In this document: in pieces, positions 45,434 to 53,447 of the stretch
Layout: each line of letters begins with the position of its first letter
How positions within the stretch are numbered: position 1 is the first letter of the stretch
Source: Bacteroidota bacterium
GTDB lineage: Bacteria > Bacteroidota > Ignavibacteria > Palsa-1295
Assembly: GCA_018266755.1 (NCBI GenBank)
Contig: JAFDZW010000002.1
Location: 186,001-250,000 of the forward strand
DNA: 64,000 nucleotides
Reading direction: 5' to 3'
Translations under genes and position numbers: made by a program
Notes under the pieces: model-generated
Databases searched by the model: none
Seen by the model: only the letters and a program-made list of their open reading frames with translations
Told to the model about the DNA's origin: nothing

Positions 45434-45643
45434 ATGAAAGAATCACTGAAGGATAAGCTGCAATCAGCCCTCTCCGAGAGCTTCGAGCGTGCTCAGGAAG
45501 AGAAGATCGAAGAGCTCAATCGCCTCTCGCGCACGGGAAAAACCATCACCCGCAAGGACTATAACTCGCGCAATCTTGCGGAGCTCTACAACGAGCTCGG
45601 ACTGGAATACCCGTCCGGCAAACCCCTCGTCGCCGCGGCATAA
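45434..45643 (+). CDS. Small charged protein, unknown
   Basis: 69 residues. The first half is a charged helix, possibly coiled coil (LQSALSESFERAQEEKIEEL), followed by LSRTGKTITRKDYNSRNLAE and LYNELGLEYPSGKPLV. It is cytoplasmic, has no membrane segment, and belongs to no recognised family. A strong SD site precedes it and a strong terminator follows, so it is probably a separate, well-expressed gene. Confidence 0.75.
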   Translation: MKESLKDKLQSALSESFERAQEEKIEELNRLSRTGKTITRKDYNSRNLAELYNELGLEYPSGKPLVAAA

Positions 45644-45670
45644 GCCCGAGGCACCCACGAGATCTACGAA

Positions 45671-45715
45671 CAAACGCTGCCCGCGGCACGAACTGTGTCG
45701 GGCAGCGTTTGCGTT
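45671..45715 (+). terminator. Rho-independent terminator
   Basis: A perfect 13-bp stem CAAACGCTGCCCG (45671-45683) / CGGGCAGCGTTTG (45699-45711) followed by CGTTTT. It ends the small-protein transcript only 9 bases before the next start codon. Confidence 0.88.
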
Positions 45716-45723
45716 TTCAGCCC

Positions 45724-46530
45724 ATGCGATCGCTCATCAAGCGCCTCTTGCGCGCCCTCGGTCTGCTCAAAGCGGGCCGCGTGGTTTATAGCTTCGTCAA
45801 CGGTCTATCGCCAGTGGTGGTCGCCACCGAACTTCGTGTGCGGCTAACGAGCTCCGGCGTGCCTGTTCCTCCCGGCAGGCTCATCTTCTTCGTGATCGGG
45901 TATCGTTGGGCGAAGGTGTTCCTCGATTCGGGTGCGCTGATCGTCGGTCACGTCGCACGCCAACTCGAAGCGAATGGCTGCAAACTTTCGGAGCGCACGG
46001 CGATTCTCGATTTCGGCTGCGGCTGTGGGCGCCTCATCCGGCACTTGAGCGAACGAACGGGCGCCCGGCTCTATGGCTGTGACTATAACGGCGAGCTGAT
46101 CAAGTGGGACCAAGAGCACCTCCGTTTCGCCGAGTTCAAACAGAACTCGCTCGAACCGCCGCTGCCCTACGAGAGCGAGTCGTTCGACTTGATCTACGCC
46201 CGTTCGGTCTTCACGCACCTCTCCGAGGCGTTACAACACCGCTGGCTTGATGAGCTGCGCAGGGTGCTGCAACCGGGTGGGTATCTCTACTTCACGACGC
46301 ACGGCGTGCAGTTCTTGCACCGGATGCTGCCGGAAGATCGCAAACGCTACGATGCTGGCGAGGTGGTGGTGTACGACGTGAACGAAGAGGGCCATAATGT
46401 CTGCTCGAGCTTTGAAAGCGAGCGTTACGTTCGTGAGCGGCTGAGCACAGGGTTTGAGGTAGTAGCGTATTTCCCGGGAGAGTCGACGCCCCACTTACAA
46501 CAGGACGGCTATCTGCTGCGCAAACGTTAG
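45724..46530 (+). CDS. Class I SAM-dependent methyltransferase
   Basis: 268 residues from the ATG at 45724 (MRSLIKRLLRALGLLKAGRV); a TTG at 45709 would lie inside the terminator hairpin. Motif I ILDFGCGCGRLIRHL (about residue 96), then LYGCDYNGELIKW, and FDLIYARSVFTHLSEALQH (about residue 155) followed by LRRVLQPGGYLYFTTHG identify a Methyltransf_11/25-type enzyme. Substrate unknown. A basic N-terminus may contact membrane or nucleic acid. Its end overlaps the convergent FmdB-like gene by 4 bases. Confidence 0.83.
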   Translation: MRSLIKRLLRALGLLKAGRVVYSFVNGLSPVVVATELRVRLTSSGVPVPPGRLIFFVIGYRWAKVFLDSGALIVGHVARQLEANGCKLSERTAILDFGCGCGRLIRHLSERTGARLYGCDYNGELIKWDQEHLRFAEFKQNSLEPPLPYESESFDLIYARSVFTHLSEALQHRWLDELRRVLQPGGYLYFTTHGVQFLHRMLPEDRKRYDAGEVVVYDVNEEGHNVCSSFESERYVRERLSTGFEVVAYFPGESTPHLQQDGYLLRKR

Positions 46531-46781
46531 TCGCCGGACTTCGGCGTCGTTGCAGGTGCTGGGGAAGCTGCGGGCTTCTCTTTCCCGCCGCTCGATTTTT
46601 TGCTGTAGTCGGTGACGTACCAGCCTTCGCCTTTATACAATACTCCCGCGCCGCCCGAGATGACGCGCGCGAACGATTCCTTCCCGCAGTTAGGGCATGT
46701 ATGCAACGGAGCTTCGCTCATCGATTGGAAGATCTCTTGTTCGAACGAACACTCCGAGCAACGATAATCATACGTTGGCAT
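46527..46781 (-). CDS. FmdB-family zinc ribbon protein
   Basis: 84 residues from the ATG at 46781 (MPTYDYRCSECSFEQEIFQS); earlier codons are not family-like. Two Cys pairs (CSEC, about residue 8, and CPNCG, about residue 35) form the zinc ribbon. A Gly-rich stretch and a Lys/Pro/Ala tail follow, as in FmdB/CxxC regulatory-type proteins. It is proposed to act in transcription or metal sensing; the true role is unknown. It lies 19 bases after the propeller T9SS gene. Confidence 0.9.
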   Translation of the reverse strand: MPTYDYRCSECSFEQEIFQSMSEAPLHTCPNCGKESFARVISGGAGVLYKGEGWYVTDYSKKSSGGKEKPAASPAPATTPKSGD

Positions 46782-46800
46782 CTGCTTCTTCCTGTCTCTC

Positions 46801-49092
46801 TTATTTTCGCACCAACACAAATTTCGTCATTCCGAATTCCGTCACATCGGTCTCGGACGAAACTGCGCCGACCAAATACACTCCGCTCGGCAGCAATTTA
46901 TTATTCTCATCACGACAGTTCCATCGTACGGTTGAACCGAGTTGGGTTGCATCGATCGTCGCCACACGCCTTCCGGAAGGTGTGAGGACAAGCAGCGACG
47001 AACCCTGCTTCATCCCGGTCACAGTCAGCGATACCGGATCATCGCCGTCCTGCACAAGCGGATTCGGGTAGATCCGGATCGTTTTATAATCGGGTTCACC
47101 TGCTTTGAAGACGGAGCTGGTCCGCGAAATTCCTTTCGGTGTCGAGAAATACGCCTCGCCCGTCGCCACGTCCAGCGCAATGGCCGTGATGGTGTTGTCG
47201 ATCAGTGGCGAATTCGCAGTCGTGAAGTGTGCCAGAGAATCGGTGCCGTCGGGCGAGACGACAAAGACACCATCCTGTGTACCGACCCATTTATTGCCGA
47301 CGCCATCGACTGCAATCGAACTGACGATCTGCTGGTCGAGGAAGCGCAGCGTGCGTGCGCGGAATTGGAGAGCGCCGGTCTGGAAGTCACGCGAGTGACT
47401 CACGACCTGCACACCGACGTTCATCCCGCACCATAGGCCGTTATCCTGATCGACCACCATCGCATCGATGCTGCCGCTTGCAAGTTGACCACCCGACCCG
47501 CCATAAATTAAGGTCACACTCGTATCGCCCCCGCTCGGAATCACAACGCTGATCCCAAAGCCCTCCGGCTGATTCCAAGACTGCGTGGCGACATAATAGT
47601 ACCCATCAAGATCCTGAATGGCAGATCCGTATGGCCGCCAACCGCCGGGCGGATTAAGCTGGACCGGATTGAATGTGATCGCGTCCTTACTGATGAGCAA
47701 ACTCCGACCATCCGCAGCCCACAACGGCACGAGCAGGTTTCCCTGATTGTCAAGATTCGCACGTTGAGAGATGACGGTGCTCGGGTACAATATTGGAAAA
47801 CCATTTGTATCGGTAAATCGCGTTACACTGAAGGACGGAGAAAATTTGAACGCAAATAGACCTTCTCCGAATGCGCCAGCCCATAATGTCGAACGAACGG
47901 AATCATAGAAGATCCGGGTGTACCCAACATGAGGCAGCGGCGCATTGTTTGCCGGGAAAAGCTGCCACGAACCATCGTCAGGACGAAAGAGTGTAAGGCC
48001 GTTCGTCCCATACAGTGAGTATAGCGTACGACCACCCTGTGCGAACTGCAAATCGGTTACATCGTTAGTCAACGGACCGTCGGGCGAAAAACCAATCATC
48101 GGCGTCGTACCATCGTCGATTGTAATGCCACCGCCATTAAAGCCGCTGATCCGAACCCCGCTTGCGGTGACCGCAAGCGCGGTGACGGTTTTTTGCAGCG
48201 AGTTGCGGGGAAATGCGATGACAGTGAATTGAGCAAGATCGGTTGTCGAGAGCAATGTATTTCCTCGTGCGTCGGCGGCATAGAGTACGTTTCCAAGCTT
48301 ATCTTGTGCAAACCGCGCGATCGAGACGGAGTCTTTCACGGGGATAAAGGCGAGTGTGTCACCGTTGAGCGTCCACAGCCCTTGCATCGAGCCAACGACG
48401 ATCTTGCCGTGGAAATAGGTGATCGAACGCAGGCTCACTCCCTGAGGCGCATCGACGAGCGTCCAGGCGAACGGTGCGCTCAGTTGCGACGAATGTCTTG
48501 GGGCATATGCGACAGCACCGTTGACGATTGTATAGATCGTATCGTTTGCGATCGTGACGTCGAAGACAGTATCCTGCAGCGTCCAGTTGCCGAAGCGAGT
48601 AACGGTCTGTGTGAACACACCGCTCTTGAGATCGTAGAGGCTCAGTCCGAAGCCGGTGCAGACATACAATATGCTATCATCGACGAGCAATTTGCTGATC
48701 TGACGATGCGGGAATTGTGAGCTTGAGGCGATGTCAGTCACGATATCGAACGTCCCACTCGATGGATGGAAGATACTAATCCCGCCGCTGCTATCACCGA
48801 CAAAGATATCTCCCGACGGCCCACGTGCGAGCGCCGAGCAACTGTTATCGCGCAGCCCGTCGGAATTTCGCAGGCCCGTCACATGTGCGTTGTCAACCGA
48901 TGCAAGCGGGACGCGGTACAGCCCTCCGGATGTCGCAACCCATAGTTCCGAGGAATCCTGGTTCACGAGGATGTCGGCGACATTCGTCATCGAGGTATAG
49001 GTACGCCACTCGCCCGGCTTCAGCGGCTGCGAGAGAGAGGCAGTACTGCACAAGACGGCCAGAATGAGTAGAATGATCGAGCGTTGGGACAT
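46801..49092 (-). CDS. Secreted beta-propeller-like protein with T9SS type A tail
   Basis: 763 residues from the ATG at 49092, where the signal peptide starts (MSQRSIILLILAVLCSTASL, ending near SQPLKPG). The frame runs open to 49374, but that part is antisense to ribH. Repeats of the two-component-regulator-propeller type are visible: SSELWVATSGGLYRVPL (about residue 48), STLWAGAFGEGLFAFKFS, GLWCGMNVGVQVVSHS and NKWVGTQDGVFVVSPDG. The C-terminus (IYPNPLVQDGDDPVSLTVTG ... PSGVYLVGAVSSE) is a T9SS sorting domain. There is no kinase part, so it is a surface propeller, not a sensor kinase. Confidence 0.87.
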   Translation of the reverse strand: MSQRSIILLILAVLCSTASLSQPLKPGEWRTYTSMTNVADILVNQDSSELWVATSGGLYRVPLASVDNAHVTGLRNSDGLRDNSCSALARGPSGDIFVGDSSGGISIFHPSSGTFDIVTDIASSSQFPHRQISKLLVDDSILYVCTGFGLSLYDLKSGVFTQTVTRFGNWTLQDTVFDVTIANDTIYTIVNGAVAYAPRHSSQLSAPFAWTLVDAPQGVSLRSITYFHGKIVVGSMQGLWTLNGDTLAFIPVKDSVSIARFAQDKLGNVLYAADARGNTLLSTTDLAQFTVIAFPRNSLQKTVTALAVTASGVRISGFNGGGITIDDGTTPMIGFSPDGPLTNDVTDLQFAQGGRTLYSLYGTNGLTLFRPDDGSWQLFPANNAPLPHVGYTRIFYDSVRSTLWAGAFGEGLFAFKFSPSFSVTRFTDTNGFPILYPSTVISQRANLDNQGNLLVPLWAADGRSLLISKDAITFNPVQLNPPGGWRPYGSAIQDLDGYYYVATQSWNQPEGFGISVVIPSGGDTSVTLIYGGSGGQLASGSIDAMVVDQDNGLWCGMNVGVQVVSHSRDFQTGALQFRARTLRFLDQQIVSSIAVDGVGNKWVGTQDGVFVVSPDGTDSLAHFTTANSPLIDNTITAIALDVATGEAYFSTPKGISRTSSVFKAGEPDYKTIRIYPNPLVQDGDDPVSLTVTGMKQGSSLLVLTPSGRRVATIDATQLGSTVRWNCRDENNKLLPSGVYLVGAVSSETDVTEFGMTKFVLVRK

Positions 49093-49103
49093 GGACCTCA
49101 CGT

Positions 49104-49571
49104 TCACAAAAGCGGTTTTAAGTTTACCATCTCGATCGCGGCAAGTGCCGCTTCGCGGCCTTTGTTGGCGTCGGTATCGGAGCTGCGGGCAACAGCTTGT
49201 TCGTCGGTAAATGTCGTGAGCACTCCGCACGCGATGGGGATGCCATACTTGAGCGAGACGGACTGGATTCCTCGCATTGCCGCTTCCGAAATATGATCGT
49301 AATGCGATGTTTCGCCTTGAATCACCGCACCGAGCGCGACAAGTGCATCGTACGAACCGCCGAGCGCCAGCCATTCGAGCGCGATCGGGATCTCGAATGC
49401 GCCCGGGGTTTCGATGATCGTAATGTCCGATTCCGACGCTCCGGCGCCGACGAGCGTCGTGAACGCCCCAGCGAGCAACCCTTCGGTTACTTCCGAGTTG
49501 AACCGGCTGACGACGAGCGCAAAGCGTTTGCCAGCGGCATTGAGCGATCCGTGAAGGCGTGTGCTACTCAT
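49104..49571 (-). CDS. ribH: 6,7-dimethyl-8-ribityllumazine synthase
   Basis: 155 residues from the ATG at 49571 (MSSTRLHGSLNAAGKRFALV). It condenses the ribulose-derived 4-carbon unit with the ribitylamino pyrimidine in riboflavin synthesis. Signatures: VVSRFNSEVTEGLLAGA (about residue 20), ETPGAFEIPIALEWLA (about residue 54), GAVIQGETSHYDHIS (about residue 80; catalytic His) and GVLTTFTDEQAVARS. It is followed 11 bases later by the propeller gene. Confidence 0.95.
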   Translation of the reverse strand: MSSTRLHGSLNAAGKRFALVVSRFNSEVTEGLLAGAFTTLVGAGASESDITIIETPGAFEIPIALEWLALGGSYDALVALGAVIQGETSHYDHISEAAMRGIQSVSLKYGIPIACGVLTTFTDEQAVARSSDTDANKGREAALAAIEMVNLKPLL

Positions 49572-49635
49572 ATACCGATTTGTAACACCCGAATACGGGC
49601 GGGTGTCCCTAAAAGATTCGGGCGAAACGAGTGCC

Positions 49636-50346
49636 CTACTCGTTGGCAACGGCAACCGCAGAACGAGCGGGGTCGATCACCTTCAGCCCACTGCCACTGC
49701 CGCGCAATCCGAGATATCGTGTCTGCGAAGGTAATGCCGGCAGCGGGACCGTTCTCGTTGTTGCCAGAAAGATCGTCATTCCCCGAAGGTGTTCGTTTGC
49801 AAGAATGCGAAAGATCCCAACGGCTGTTTCGGCGTCGAGCTGCGACGTTGGGTTATCGGCAAGCAATACGAGCGGTTCGGTGACGATTGCCCGTGCGATG
49901 GCCGCTCGCTGGCGTTCGCCGAGCGAAAGCGCATACGGGAATTGACCTGCGAGCGATGTAAGCCCCACGCGATCGAGCACGTTCATCACGAGCGGATCGA
50001 TCTTTGCGCGCTTGGTAATGCCCTGAACCTCAAGCGCGAACGCAACATTTTCGTAGATGGTCTTTTCCTCGAGCAGGCTCAAATCCTGAAAGACGCAACC
50101 GATCCGGCGACGATACGCAGCGATCTTCGCTCCGCGAAGCGAACTTACCTCCGTCTCGCCGACGAAGATCCTTCCAGAAGCGGGTTTCAGTTGGGCAGTG
50201 AGCAATTTCAGGATTGAAGACTTCCCCGCCCCGGTCGGTGCGGAAAGCACGACCAGTTCGCCTTTCTCGACCGAGAACGACAAGCCGTGCAACGAGAAAT
50301 GCTCGTTACCCGGATATTGAATACTGACGTCTTCGAAGCGGATCAC
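49636..50346 (-). CDS. FtsE/LolD-like ABC transporter ATPase with altered Walker B
   Basis: 236 residues from a GTG start. Walker A APTGAGKSS (about residue 36), Q-loop CVFQDLSLLEEKTIYENVAF (about residue 84) and signature LSLGERQR (about residue 143) are intact and FtsE-like. Walker B reads LLADNPTSQLD: the usual catalytic Glu after the Asp is Asn, which normally slows hydrolysis. The H-loop position reads ATTRT, without the usual His. No ftsX or permease lies next to it. It may be a structural, slow or inactive ATPase. Degenerate heptamer repeats lie just upstream. Confidence 0.85.
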   Translation of the reverse strand: MIRFEDVSIQYPGNEHFSLHGLSFSVEKGELVVLSAPTGAGKSSILKLLTAQLKPASGRIFVGETEVSSLRGAKIAAYRRRIGCVFQDLSLLEEKTIYENVAFALEVQGITKRAKIDPLVMNVLDRVGLTSLAGQFPYALSLGERQRAAIARAIVTEPLVLLADNPTSQLDAETAVGIFRILANEHLRGMTIFLATTRTVPLPALPSQTRYLGLRGSGSGLKVIDPARSAVAVANE

Positions 50347-50349
50347 TGC

Positions 50350-50391
50350 GAATGTATGAAGTACGAACGGTGAATCGTGAATTGAGAATGC
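50350..50391. repeat. Degenerate 7-bp tandem repeat (TGAATxG-like)
   Basis: Six heptamers (GAATGTA, TGAAGTA, CGAACGG, TGAATCG, TGAATTG, AGAATGC) with a common GAA core, starting 4 bases upstream of the FtsE-like GTG start. It is older or more divergent than the other three arrays. Confidence 0.55.
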
Positions 50392-50445
50392 AGATCGGTG
50401 AGAATTAGTGTCATCGCCGGCAATCGTCGGCCCGCAACCTTGCGT

Positions 50446-50844
50446 TCAATAAAATGCCGTCTTAATATGACGAATCTCCGGCGCTGCACCGATCAGATCG
50501 ACGGCCACCACATCAAATCGACAGGCCTGATCGACAAGCTTGTTGATGTGATAGTAGCCTTCGGCAACGCGCTTCAGCTGACGCTGTTTACGGACATCGA
50601 CAAAATCCTCCGGCTTCCCGTACGTCTGCCTGCTTCGCGCTTTGACTTCGACGAATACGAGTTGATCACCATCCATGGCGACGATATCGATTTCCCCTAT
50701 TTTACCGTAATGGAAGTTACGCTTAATGATGCGATACCCTTGGTCGCTGAGATATTTGCACGCCTCCTCCTCCCCGAGGTGACCTTGTTCGTTGCTGGTT
50801 GGTTGTTGATGTTGCGGCTGCATGGTAATACTCGGAGTAGACAC
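50446..50844 (-). CDS. yraN: YraN family putative endonuclease (UPF0102)
   Basis: 132 residues. The restriction-endonuclease-like core is present: GHLGEEEACKYLSDQGYRII (about residue 21), KIGEIDIVAMDGDQLVFVEV (about residue 48) and KARSRQTYGKPED, with the PD-(D/E)xK-type E...D...E-x-K residues intact. The role is unsettled; the fold resembles Holliday-junction resolvases. Its first about 18 residues are Gln/Thr-rich; the ATG at 50823 could be an alternative start. It begins 3 bases after the lipoprotein gene. Confidence 0.93.
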   Translation of the reverse strand: MSTPSITMQPQHQQPTSNEQGHLGEEEACKYLSDQGYRIIKRNFHYGKIGEIDIVAMDGDQLVFVEVKARSRQTYGKPEDFVDVRKQRQLKRVAEGYYHINKLVDQACRFDVVAVDLIGAAPEIRHIKTAFY

Positions 50845-50847
50845 TCG

Positions 50848-52113
50848 TTAGAAGAACGGCCAGCCTGTGAATCCCGGCTGAAAGCTTGCAAAGAACGATA
50901 CGGTACCTGCCACGGGATCGACCACAACGCCATTGCTATTGCTGACGAGTTGAACCCGCACCCGGTTTCCGCCGGGCAGCAGCGCGTAGAACGTCGGTCC
51001 GGTCAATATCGGTTTGGGCAGTGTTAGTGATGTCTCGCTGAAGTCGGCATCCGTGAACGGTGCGGCGAAATATGCCAGATCAAGCGCGACGGTATCTGTC
51101 TGCGTCGCAAACTTCGTACCGTTTAGCCCGGTGACCGAAAGATTAGTACCGTCGTAATGGAAGCTGAACTCGATGCTCGGATTCGTCAGCGGTCCTTGTG
51201 CGACCGCGAACGAAGTATTCACTTGTCCGACAAACACACCGGTATCGAGCCGAACGGTCGTCTGAGCAATTCGTTCGGCGCCGCTCCAGGTGATCGAGAT
51301 GGAGTCGTCGCTCTCGACAGAATCCTTGCGGATCGCTTTGATCCAGAACCGATACGGATATTCTCGGAATGTCAGCGTTTGCGGATTCACCGGCACGGAA
51401 ACAATCGCTCGAGGGACAGACTTCAATGAATCGCTGGATTTCTCTACCCGCTGCAAGTACACAAGCTTCGCACCGCTCTGCTTGATCGTATCGATATAGC
51501 GAATAATATACCCGGCAAAACCCGGGTTCTTCTCCGAGGCACTTCGCGGCCAAAAGAGATTCACCGAAGTAGCCCCAAACCCACTCGATGCATACGCAGC
51601 GGCAGGAGCGGCAACAGGTTCGGGATCATTATAAAAACTCAGGGCCGTGAATACAAGCGACCGTACGAGAGAATCGGGTTTGGACTGCGGTGGGTATCGC
51701 ACACCCCATACTTCCGCCGTATAACGGCCGGGTCCTTTGAAAGCATTCTTCGCCGTTGCGGTCGTGAAGACGCAACTCGTGTCGAGATACCCCGAAACCG
51801 GATCTTTATACACTGTCGCCGTATCGGGAGTACCATAGGTGCTGTCAAAACTGCCGACATCATTCGCTTTGCCGGACGTATCGGCGACGGATGCATACAG
51901 CAGAACATAATAGCCCTTGAAATTCAACTGCGTATCGCTAACCGATCGTGTCCATCGTACTTGGAGTGTACTCTGATCGATCGAGCGATAATAGACGGTC
52001 GACGGCTGATACGTATTTCGGGGTACGACCACGGGCGGCACATCGCCCTCACTGAGGCAACCCACGAACGACAGGCCCGAGATGACGAGCACCAATGCAA
52101 TAAGCGATCTCAT
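50848..52113 (-). CDS. Predicted lipoprotein with fibronectin-III-like domains
   Basis: 421 residues from the ATG at 52113 (MRSLIALVLVISGLSFVGCL), where a lipoprotein signal with lipobox LSFVGC is seen. An earlier ATG at 52155 is possible. Two or three FN3-like units are suggested (LQVRWTRSVSDTQLNFKGYY, about residue 47; SVNLFWPRSASEKNPGFAGY; YRFWIKAIRKDSVESDDSIS). No catalytic motif and no T9SS tail. It is probably anchored in the envelope. It forms a close-spaced set with yraN (3 bases). Confidence 0.78.
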   Translation of the reverse strand: MRSLIALVLVISGLSFVGCLSEGDVPPVVVPRNTYQPSTVYYRSIDQSTLQVRWTRSVSDTQLNFKGYYVLLYASVADTSGKANDVGSFDSTYGTPDTATVYKDPVSGYLDTSCVFTTATAKNAFKGPGRYTAEVWGVRYPPQSKPDSLVRSLVFTALSFYNDPEPVAAPAAAYASSGFGATSVNLFWPRSASEKNPGFAGYIIRYIDTIKQSGAKLVYLQRVEKSSDSLKSVPRAIVSVPVNPQTLTFREYPYRFWIKAIRKDSVESDDSISITWSGAERIAQTTVRLDTGVFVGQVNTSFAVAQGPLTNPSIEFSFHYDGTNLSVTGLNGTKFATQTDTVALDLAYFAAPFTDADFSETSLTLPKPILTGPTFYALLPGGNRVRVQLVSNSNGVVVDPVAGTVSFFASFQPGFTGWPFF

Positions 52114-52164
52114 TCTTCTGTACAATGCAAAAGATACCCTCACAGTTTCTTTCATTCTGGGCAA

Positions 52165-52203
52165 AAAGAAACGGGTATGCCACATGTACGTGGCATACCC
52201 GTT
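52165..52203 (-). terminator. Rho-independent terminator (leftward)
   Basis: A perfect 14-bp stem, AACGGGTATGCCAC / GTGGCATACCCGTT, with a 6-base loop. On the minus strand it is followed by TCTTTTT. It ends the leftward transcript of the lipoprotein gene that stops at 52227. Confidence 0.92.
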
Positions 52204-52226
52204 CGAAACGATGGAGCGTCGATTCG

Positions 52227-53228
52227 TTATTGGCGGACGATGTGCGCGTGAACCGGCGCATCGTTCGTACCGCGACGGATCTCCGTCGGACGACCGACAT
52301 AACCCCAACCGACTGTCGGCTGGTACCACGCATTCACGACGATCGCGCGAACGGAATACGGAGCGGTCGCGATTGCAACATCCTTCCACAGCAATGACTT
52401 CGACGGGTCGGACGGATTGGTTTGCGGGATGATCTCGACACGTGAATAATGACCATCGGCTGTGTACACCAAGAGAACGATCGACGTACCCTTGAAGTCA
52501 CCATCCGGAATATCGAACTGGTTTGCGATCAGTGAACCCGATGTCGGGAAGGTCCCGGCAATCGTCGAACTGAAATGTTGGTCCGACGCATCGCCCGTGA
52601 TCTGGTAGATATTCGTATCGAATACCGTCTGACGGCCACCCGTGATTCCTGTAAGAGACGAAACCGAAGGAGCTACCAACGAAAGGAACGGCAACGTAAT
52701 ACCGCTATTCGACGCAAGGACGAGATCGAGCTTCGTTGCATCGGCACCCAGAACGGATCCGACGCGAGTGGTGCCGTCACCAAGGATCAAGCCGCTTCCG
52801 TGGCCCGAGGTGTTATCGGCCGTTTCATAGATCGTCAGATTACTTGCCTTCGTCGCCGTTGCCCAGGTGATCGCAGTTGCGCCGCTAACGGGATCAGTGT
52901 TTGTGACCTGCTCGACAGTCTTATAATTCACAGTGTCCGGCGTATGATCGAGGGGATCGCGGGTCCAAAGCACTGTGATCGAGCTTTCGTCGGCCGCATT
53001 GACGGCGAGGATTTTTGTCACACCGACGCCGTTGACACTAAACACATATAACTGGTTCTTCTGCAGCCCCGTAATGGTCATCTTTGTATCCGTACCGGAC
53101 GCACTGGCGACACGAGTACGAGAGTCGGTCGACGGGGTCACCGTGTTTTCGGTGGTGCAGCTTGACAGGAACGCACTGCCGAGCAGAGCCGTCGAAGCAA
53201 GCATCAAGATCTGATTTCGTAGTTTCAT
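52227..53228 (-). CDS. Predicted lipoprotein, unknown function
   Basis: 333 residues. The signal MKLRNQILMLASTALLGSAF has the lipobox LSSC near residue 24. A FN3-like strand pattern follows (MTITGLQKNQLYVFSVNGVG, about residue 50), then a long Thr/Ser-rich beta region. The layout and neighbourhood resemble the preceding lipoprotein, but clear homology between them is not seen. No T9SS tail. Upstream 53229-53447 (219 bases) shows no gene, only a small CGGACT/AGTCCG hairpin near 53310. Confidence 0.75.
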   Translation of the reverse strand: MKLRNQILMLASTALLGSAFLSSCTTENTVTPSTDSRTRVASASGTDTKMTITGLQKNQLYVFSVNGVGVTKILAVNAADESSITVLWTRDPLDHTPDTVNYKTVEQVTNTDPVSGATAITWATATKASNLTIYETADNTSGHGSGLILGDGTTRVGSVLGADATKLDLVLASNSGITLPFLSLVAPSVSSLTGITGGRQTVFDTNIYQITGDASDQHFSSTIAGTFPTSGSLIANQFDIPDGDFKGTSIVLLVYTADGHYSRVEIIPQTNPSDPSKSLLWKDVAIATAPYSVRAIVVNAWYQPTVGWGYVGRPTEIRRGTNDAPVHAHIVRQ

Positions 53229-53447
53229 ATCCGTTTGTGAACTATATGGTGAAAATCGCGATGTCCCTCTCGTGGGGAGAAACTCAGTATCCTCTGTAAC
53301 TGTACCGGACTCTGGGGAAGTCCGAGTTCGTAGCGATGTAACCCGTTCGCTGTAAGTGGTAGTTCCGACCTTGCACGAGCGAAGAATGACTGATGAAGAG
53401 TGAATTTGTTATTCGTTTCGCTCAGCCTTCGCCCGAGACTCCCACGT

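Noticed and set aside
49197-49883. Rightward open frame of 228 codons
   Set aside because: Antisense to ribH and the FtsE-like gene.
24614-50391. Short tandem arrays considered as CRISPR
   Set aside because: Units are 7 bases and directly adjacent with no spacers, and no cas genes are present.
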